A stretch of DNA of 64,000 nt from NCBI GenBank assembly GCA_002105175.1, contig MCGE01000035.1:186001-250000 (forward strand), in the 5' to 3' direction. Both the position numbers and the translations under genes were made by a program. The first letter of the stretch is position 1; each line of letters opens with the position of its first letter. Under the pieces are notes generated by a model. That model was given only the letters and a program-made list of their open reading frames with translations. It was not told where the DNA came from and ran no database searches. The DNA is from Absidia repens (taxonomy: Eukaryota; Mucoromycota; Mucoromycetes; Mucorales; Cunninghamellaceae). Of the stretch, positions 57,766 to 64,000 are shown one piece after another.

Positions 57766-59137
57766 AGTAAAGCTTCACCCACCATTTTTGCTCGCCTTGG
57801 ATAACAGCATCATTTCAAAAAATGACTGAGTGTTTAGTTGTTTGGTCATCGTTTCATGGAATTTTTGGTAAGGATGCGTTTCTCTACGAAGGTGTGGATC
57901 AACATGTCGAGCGTCAGAGAAAGAGGATTTTTCAGTAAAATCAAATTCAAAAAACCTTCGGTCCGATTTCCCAAACACGCCCAAACCAATAAACCAATAT
58001 TTGAGGTTGTTTTTCTTTTTCGCAATGTTGTATTCGCTAATCACCCACACACGCGTCGACCAATCCCGGATAAGGTCGTCCAAAAATTGCATGATTTGTC
58101 GGATAATGCGGTTTCGTCGAATGATCTGTGTTTTCCATGGCAACACCAAATGATAGGGTGCATTTTCCGAGACATTCTTTTGTTTGCCGATAAATTCAAA
58201 AGGACAAAGGACCTGATCGCAACGATGCAAACCGTCGAAAAAAACATTGCCATCTGTAGTCTGAGTTTGATTTTCCCTATCCTCCGCATCATTCTTGTCT
58301 TGGCAAGGATGTGTGGTGGTGGAGGATGGTGATTGACTCATGTCGTATAAATGTTCCACTGCAAGTTCACGACCAATCAAGATATGGTATTGTTGAGGTT
58401 TTGTAAATCCATCCGAAAAAAAATCCGTATATTTTGTGAGCAAGTGTCGTAAGGCAGGATCGCGTGGCACTTTGATTTTGTCGAGAAAGGTAGCGTCCCT
58501 TTCATGCAGTGCGTCTGCATCGCCTTGAATCAGGTCATAGATATACCGATGGAGACTTTCAAATGTTGTTGGATCTCATTGTTGGCTTGAGATACGTTGA
58601 TCAAGTGTTGCAAGTGAAGGTCAGGCACCGCCAAAATATACTTGGCTTTTTCGTAAATCGTGCTCATCTGATGAATGGTGGCTTTGCGTCGTTCATAGTT
58701 GTTTTGATCCACACAGATCGCATCCACCCAGACATAGTCGATGGATTTTAAATCAGGTTCCCGTGTCATCATTTTGCACAGTTTATAGAAATGCCTCAAT
58801 TTAAACGAGGTGATGGTCGCTAAATAACCAAGATTCGTATTCACGGATTGTTCTCGTAATTCGCCCCAACGGTAAGAGAGCGCTACAAAGGCCGTGTCGT
58901 CTGCTAGCGGCTTTTCAACACAATGGATGGTTTTACTCGCGGCCTTTTTGATGTCGACAAGGACGACCTGAAATGGTTTTTGTTGCTGCTGCTGCTGCTG
59001 CTGGGTGGTATCGCAGCTTAGTTCTATAGAATAAGAAGTGTCGAGATTAGGTCCCCGCTATTTTTTTTTTTTTTTTTTTGCCTATAGGACAAGAGCATAC
59101 CTTGAAAGAGTTGCTCCAGCGGCTCATCTTTAGTCAT
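57042..59137 (-). pseudogene. HET-domain protein, copy E, single frameshift
   Basis: Minus-strand exons 59,101-59,137, 57,783-59,023 and 57,042-57,682 follow the structure of copies A-D. The leader MTKDEPLEQLFQ is followed by QQQQQQQQ. LSYRWGE, VWVDAICVDQ and QMSTIYEKAKYI are present. Total exon length is one base short of whole codons. Near 58,555-58,560 the frame runs from IQQHL into a stop, while the next frame continues as YIYDLIQGDADAL. A lost T in a TTT run after CAACA explains this. Otherwise the frame is open through SRVWVISEYNIAKKKNN to a divergent terminal RGTFFTIY. It is the most divergent member, with less AT-biased codons than A-D. Either a real pseudogene or an assembly error. 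Confidence 0.75.
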
Positions 59138-59214
59138 ATTGGTGCTTAAAAGAAGGAGAAGTGCAAGAAAAAAGAGAACAAAAAAACAAGGTGGAAAAGG
59201 AATCTTGGCCTCTC

Positions 59215-59224
59215 CCACATGTGG
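59215..59224 (-). promoter_or_regulatory. Palindromic E-box-like element, HET gene E promoter
   Basis: CCACATGTGG lies 78-87 bp upstream of the minus-strand ATG. It shares the CACATGTG core and position with the other HET promoters, although the surrounding sequence is otherwise diverged. Confidence 0.55.
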
Positions 59225-60115
59225 TATTTGACGGGATTTGGAAAGTGCATCTAAGCCCAAAACGACACTGTGGATCGTAACACCAATATTTTTTTTGACA
59301 GTTATTGAATAAGGACATTCATTCTACTACTCTCAATGAATATCAGTTCGTACATTTGATGTTCTTTTTATTATTTTTGGAAGGTTCTCCCACTTCTCCC
59401 TCTATCGTGCGTATTTTTCACGATAAAAAAATAATGTACCTGAATTCTCAATTCCTTCGGGATCTGGGAACTGACAGATCACAGAAAATAACGCATGAAA
59501 CTCCGTCGTCGTTACAAAAATATCCTTTTTTAGAATGTCAAGCTCCCCATGAAATGGTCGTATAGACTCTAGTGTTGAAACCCATTTATGGGTTAAGCAG
59601 AGGAACATGATGTTGATTCATTGTGAAATGATGAAACGGCATTGATGTAAAAATGTGTTCAGTAGATGATAGAACTTGTTGGAAAAAAAAAATAACGAAG
59701 AAATGGAAATTGATTGTTTTGGATTTCAAGATTTTTTTTAATTGTCATTGACGACAGATTGCTTTATCTTATGATGTCAATGCATCACCAACTTGGTCAC
59801 TCTCTGAAGAGTGCGGTGCGCAGCTTTCAGTAAGGTTAATAATTCTTGTACCCTGGCTAGTACAATGCATATTTGCTACACCTCAGGTTGACTTCAGTTC
59901 AGTCGTCCAGATTTCTAGCATCAATTTTGTCTAAATATTTTAAGAATCTGGCGGGGGGGGGATTAGATTTTACTGGGATGGTGTCGGAGGCGGCAGAGGC
60001 GTTTGAGGGCGTTTGAAATTCCACGCAACAGAGGAACGATTAAAAAAGAAAAAAAAGGGATCGATTGGGCAAGATATGAGAGAGACTAATGGGATGGTTT
60101 TTATTGAAGCGTGTA
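59225..60115. other. Intergenic, no gene seen
   Basis: Mostly unique sequence upstream of HET gene E with short A/T runs. No exon supported. Confidence 0.5.
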
Positions 60116-60330
60116 AAAAAGAAACATATTTTATTATTCAGACATAGATACAAAATATAAATAGACTAATAGTAAGCTAAGATAAAGAAGACACCAAAAC
60201 GCCATCTAATAATGGTGATTCCAAATCATGATTTCAAAATGAAAGGGTTTCCCCATGCATGTTGTCATCCCTTATCTGAAAGCCCTTCTAAACTAGTCCT
60301 GACTCTATTCTAAGACAACCATAACCTCAA
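60116..60330 (-). repeat. R1 interspersed repeat, minus orientation
   Basis: Blocks 'gaaacatattttattattca', 'caaaatgaaagggtttcccc' and 'aaactagtcctgac' mark it. It overlaps the 3' end of the relic frame that follows. Confidence 0.75.
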
Positions 60331-61003
60331 TGAAGTTATAACGATCAAGAAAAAAAGAATAAAAAGAAAGACAGCGATAAAAATAAACAAATGGGAGGAA
60401 ACAAAACTTACGTGGGCGGGATGTGAAAATCCGATCATCTCTGGTGAGGGGGTTTTTCTGCTCCAGATACGAGCTTTGAATGTACAAAACACGTACAGAT
60501 AATAATTTTGAATCTACGGAATCCTTCTGGATACGGTCAACTTGTCGATATTTGTAGTGCGAAGAGATGAGACGCTGGAGGCGGTGTATCCACCGCATTC
60601 CTGGTGCACATAACCCAGAGATAATCCTGTTCATTGATGCATCACCGTCACGAGGGCGCATAACACATCCCTGATTTCTGCCGACACACAGTGGATTTAT
60701 GCAGACAACGATCCCGAGGTTTGACTTGCCATTCTTTTTCAAATGGTGGTAGGTTGGTTTGAGACATAAGCAGCATAGCTTTGAGGCTTGGAATTCGTCA
60801 GTTTTGAAGAATGATGACTTTTGTCGTATTGTGTTGATAAAATCAATGATGCCACGCCGAAGATACTCCCCTTGATCCTTGAGCTCATATCATGTTCCCC
60901 CCACACGATAAAAATACTGCAGCTCTGCGTCATCGTTACCATGGTCCTGTCTGATCATGTTCATTTGTTCCTGAACTACACGTTTGAGTCCACGTGTCTT
61001 CAT
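60305..61003 (-). pseudogene. Fanzor (eukaryotic TnpB-like) nuclease, C-terminal relic
   Basis: One minus-strand frame runs from MKTRGLKRVVQEQMNM at 61,003 to 60,305 with a single TGA at 60,890-60,892. After the TGA it reads GIIDFINTIRQK, then KTDEFQASKLCCLC, a linker, VVCINPLCVG and MRPRDGDASMNRI. A TDE-x-x-(T/A)-S-K-x-C-x-x-C zinc ribbon, a second Cys pair, then RD-x-(N/D)-A-S-x-N is the C-terminal signature of TnpB/Fanzor RuvC nucleases. The final Asp is the third RuvC acidic residue. Fanzors are RNA-guided and carried by eukaryotic transposons. The N-terminal half and the first RuvC motif were not found, and the 3' end runs into R1. The call rests on motif order remembered from the family. 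Confidence 0.6.
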
Positions 61004-61601
61004 GCAAGCTCCAGAAGAAACCGAGTTTTTTGAAGGGCGGGGGAGTAGTTAACAAATTTGTAATTGTCCGGGATAGACAAATGATGGGTGAGGGCGGGAA
61101 TTGGGACGAGTCAAAGATACCGATGACAACGTAATAATGGAAAGAGATGTCTACAAAAAAAGTCGCTTCATCGGAGCGAGCTGATGAAGAGTTTACATCC
61201 CGTAATTCGGAAACGTTGGCCGCCATGCCGAAAACAATTCGCGAGCGAGATCCGACGAAATTAAATCGCACACATCTGAGAGATATACATTACATGGTGT
61301 ACTGATATCGTCAGAACTTGCAAAATAATGTACTTGGTATTCAATTCGCGAACTTATGATAATGCAAAGATGGTCAACCCCTAATCGTTAAATAAATCAA
61401 TAAATAAATGTGAGACGGAGCGCGTAATTGTATTCAATAAATAAGGACGCCCGCCACCTAAGATGTCGAGGCTGAACGATGGGGAAGAATATTAAAGGAC
61501 AATTCAATTAATTACATTGGTTGCATATGATTAACCCTACCAAGCAAGTTATACCATATACCAATAAACGGAGTGAGAGTTTCTGCAATGATATCATACT
61601 T
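61004..61601. other. Upstream of the Fanzor-like relic, no confident gene
   Basis: A minus-strand frame with MAANVSELRDVNSSSARSDE (60,936-61,224) overlaps the relic in another frame. It may be an earlier exon or chance. Confidence 0.3.
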
Positions 61602-62207
61602 TTATTGAATCAATTTCTTTCTTCCAAGTTCATGATGTTCACATAAAAATTTTGAATCGTCGTCGTTACAAACAAAAATACTGCATTCATCACATTTAGA
61701 AATATATAAGTCATACAAGTAATACATTACATCGTTGTTATGTTGACTGTCAAAAAGTACATTGTTCATAATATAACCTATTGTAAATAAATAACTGGGT
61801 GGCGGGTCCATCAGTCTAAGACTATCCACGTGAAAAACCAAAGATACTAAATTGGGACACAAAGTCTTGACCAATAAATGCCAATACCGAAGTTTACGGT
61901 TGTGATAATCAATACGTTCTACGGGAGAACCCATTTCTGATATTAGATGAATTGTATTTATACTGCTTCTAGACTGAGCAGTTAAAACATTACATAAAAA
62001 ATGAGCAAATTTTTCATGATTACGACCTTTTACAAAGCAAACTCTTTGATACTGAGTATAATCCAGGTTATGCCATATGCCGCTGTTATCATTTCTAATG
62101 ATGTAGAATAATGTGCGACAGGTCCTTGACAGGATTAGTATGCTGTTTGTATTCATATACCTCGTAATGTTTTTATATATTTCTTGAGGTAAATTTAAAA
62201 GTTGCAT
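61602..62207 (-). CDS. Small F-box protein, single exon
   Basis: The frame is 201 residues. The N-terminus reads LPQEIYKNITRYMNTNSI, then LSRTCRTLFYIIRNDNSGIW, the standard F-box pattern (LP-E-I, helix, then C-L-W). It would bind Skp1 in an SCF ligase. The remaining 150 residues contain some Leu-rich sequence but no clear repeat. The end is Cys-rich (KCDECSIFVC, then FLCEHH), a possible metal-binding knot. It is unrelated in sequence to the two F-box/LRR genes. It is more AT-rich in codon use than its neighbours. The frame is clean, with an ATG and no introns. Confidence 0.65.
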   Translation of the reverse strand: MQLLNLPQEIYKNITRYMNTNSILILSRTCRTLFYIIRNDNSGIWHNLDYTQYQRVCFVKGRNHEKFAHFLCNVLTAQSRSSINTIHLISEMGSPVERIDYHNRKLRYWHLLVKTLCPNLVSLVFHVDSLRLMDPPPSYLFTIGYIMNNVLFDSQHNNDVMYYLYDLYISKCDECSIFVCNDDDSKFLCEHHELGRKKLIQ

Positions 62208-62855
62208 ATTTTACGTTGTCAGTTTTTAAGACAGTTGTAATGAGTAATAAAAGGTAGTTGATGCTGGTATGTTTCATAAGTCATGAAAGGGTTTTATATG
62301 AAAGATATAAAAAAAAAAGATAGAGGAGGGTTTAGTGATAAAGTTCGGAAATAGTGTACAAGGCCCCTCCTCATCTTGTTTCATATAAAATGAAACATCA
62401 TCGAAAGTTTCAGGATACTTTAATACGTTCGTTGCTTTATTGTGAGAATTAAAAAAAAAAAAAAAAAGCAACTATACAATGTTCAGTTCTATTAGCTCAA
62501 TTCTTCCATATTATACGCCTTTGATTGAAATTTAGCTTAAGGGATAATTCTTGTAAGATAATATTCTTTTGAAAATTCGACGTATGAGCAACGATTGTAT
62601 TTGTCAAAAAAACTTTGAAACAGATTTAAAAAACAAAAAGTACTTATAAGGTCACTTATTTTTAATAATGGGGAGTATATCGCGTGAACACTGTTATTTA
62701 TGTAAAAATGTTTGTTAGTGAGCGCCCTGGCGCCATCAGCGCGAGATGATGAATATTTCAAATCCCGCCTTTTTGGTTTTTCTATTTTTCTGACCTTCCC
62801 GCCCTCCACTCTCCCATATCCCGTATTCTTTTCTTTTATTTTTATCTTCATCATT
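62208..62855. other. Intergenic, no gene seen
   Basis: It holds A/T runs at 62,308-62,318 and 62,451-62,467. No supported exon. Confidence 0.5.
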
Positions 62856-62859
62856 CAAC

Positions 62860-63080
62860 TTCTTCAAGATTATGGTGATCAATCAGAGCTAGTTTGGAGA
62901 AGGTTTCAGGTCAGAAATTACAACATACTTGGGGAAATCCTGTCATTTTGAAATCGTGATGTGGTATCGCCAATACATTAGACTTGATCTTAGAAAATAG
63001 TTTTATTGAAACATTTATTAGCAATAGTTTAGTTCTAGTGTGTCATAGTTTGTATATACATTTGAATAAAATACGTCTTA
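62860..63080 (+). repeat. R1 interspersed repeat, plus orientation
   Basis: Blocks GATTATGGTGATC, CTTGGGGAAATCCTGTCATT, TAGTTTGTATATACATTTGA and AATAAAATACG are present. Confidence 0.75.
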
Positions 63081-63306
63081 CCGTCTTTACCGGTAATTTC
63101 TGTTATTCGTTTGTTTTGTCTTGTTGCATGGGTGCCGAACAAGCGTAAAAAAAGAGGTTGTGTGGCAGGCGACTCCGTCCGACCGCCATGCTCATTTCTT
63201 TACCTAATGTATAGGCACTGTATATTGCGTGTGTGTATATCTGTGTATATATAAAAAAAACAGGTGCTGCGTGCGTGTGTGCTTGTGTATTTGAAAAAGG
63301 CTGGAT

Positions 63307-63349
<43 letters not shown>

Positions 63350-63632
63350 CGCCTTCACTATTTCACATTGTGGTTCTTGGTCTATAGGAGTCCAAACTGT
63401 CATGTTCACAATTCGGCTAGAAAAAAATAGTATTTAAAAGCAGGTATAGGTTAGCTTCTCATTCTTTATATATATATATATATATAAGAAAACCGAGTAA
63501 TTCTTTGAATTAAGTACAATATGATACTGGGAAAAACATAGGTTTTTTGTTGATTGATGCATTATAAATGAATTAAAACTAGGGTCGTATCACATGCATG
63601 ATGGGTTCAACCAGATCGATGATGAAGCTTAT
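63081..63632. other. Intergenic; long T run and TA microsatellite
   Basis: A 37-base T run lies at 63,311-63,347 and a (TA)n at 63,469-63,486. No gene seen. Confidence 0.5.
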
Positions 63633-63857
63633 CTAAATAATAAACAAATCAAAGAAAGTAGCCACCCCTTGTATTGAAAGGATAGACTCCATCTCAATTA
63701 CTTCATTTTTTTGAGTTAATGATATACCCGAAAATTGGATTTGGCCATTTTGACAGCTCTTCGCAAGAAAAAATGCCGGAGTTTGAGAATGACACAAAAA
63801 AATAATCAGTAACCAAAGTTGAATCACGACGAACGACAGAGTGATTGAAACCCTCAT
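63633..63857 (-). CDS. Possible small secreted or membrane protein
   Basis: An ATG-started frame of 74 residues. The first 25 (MRVSITLSFVVIQLWLLIIF) form a strongly hydrophobic signal peptide or membrane anchor, followed by AKSCQNGQIQFSGISLTQ. There are no relatives in the window, and introns could extend it either way. Weak candidate. Confidence 0.25.
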   Translation of the reverse strand: MRVSITLSFVVIQLWLLIIFLCHSQTPAFFLAKSCQNGQIQFSGISLTQKNEVIEMESILSIQGVATFFDLFII

Positions 63858-64000
63858 TATTGTATAATTAAAAACTGTATATTCATTAAAACCCTGGTTA
63901 CTCCAATAAACCGATGGTCCCGTTGTAAAAGTGACATAAAAAGAAGGACATCTATAAAAACCATACATTTCACTGTCGTCCTATATAAAAACAATGAGTG

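Noticed and set aside
1..64000. CRISPR arrays, bacterial promoters, riboswitches, operons
   Set aside because: The sequence is clearly eukaryotic. No regularly spaced identical repeats of CRISPR type were seen.
1..64000. tRNA and rRNA genes
   Set aside because: None recognised by eye. A tRNAscan and Rfam search would be needed to exclude diverged or intron-containing tRNAs.

Overview
This is nuclear DNA from a filamentous fungus, most likely an early-diverging one (Mucoromycota, probably Mucorales). The evidence is AT-rich sequence, genes with a few short GT-AG introns carrying poly-T tracts, secreted RNase T2 proteins that resemble the Rhizopus RNase Rh type, F-box/LRR proteins, HET-domain proteins and abundant Mutator-like transposon debris. 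There are no prokaryotic operons, and I recognised no rRNA or tRNA genes. The genus is not determined.

The window is a gene-poor accessory region built from small duplicated gene families in a matrix of interspersed repeats. (1) Five HET-domain genes: four on the plus strand (6.6-8.8, 23.6-25.8, 32.5-34.7 and 36.0-38.1 kb) and one frameshifted copy on the minus strand (57.0-59.1 kb). All five share a three-exon structure, a Gln-rich N-terminus, a HET domain, a conserved C-terminal module ending in a GTVFNIY-like motif, and a CACATGTG-type palindrome 72-87 bp upstream of the ATG. (2) Two F-box/LRR paralogues (15.3-16.8 and 18.35-19.8 kb) in a tandem segmental duplication, plus an unrelated small F-box gene at 61.6-62.2 kb. 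(3) Four RNase T2 genes in two duplicated pairs (40.8-44.1 and 49.3-52.7 kb). By inspection only the second keeps both catalytic histidines. Copies 1 and 3 have open frames but lack the CAS I histidine. Copy 4 is a pseudogene. (4) One small secreted Cys-containing protein (38.9-39.5 kb, minus).

The rest is mobile or repeated DNA. Mutator-like elements have long terminal inverted repeats made of iterated TTTCAGAGA-type motifs, and FAR1-like relic exons; two copies have 8- or 9-bp target duplications. There is a relic of a Fanzor (eukaryotic TnpB-like) nuclease C-terminus at 60.3-61.0 kb. A roughly 200-bp element, called R1 here, occurs about 18 times in both orientations. Larger composite repeats occupy 12.5-13.4, 22.1-22.9 and 28.1-28.8 kb. 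A 21-bp minisatellite lies at 2.3-2.6 kb, and a decayed multi-exon minus-strand locus at 29.2-31.7 kb.

HET proteins are cell-death and non-self-recognition factors in ascomycetes, and RNase T2 plus F-box proteins form the plant S-locus. Finding all three as rapidly duplicating families in 60 kb is suggestive, but a functional link is inference only. All gene models were made by eye. Exon lengths sum to whole codons for HET genes A-D, RNase copies 1-3 and the first F-box/LRR gene, which supports the splice sites chosen.
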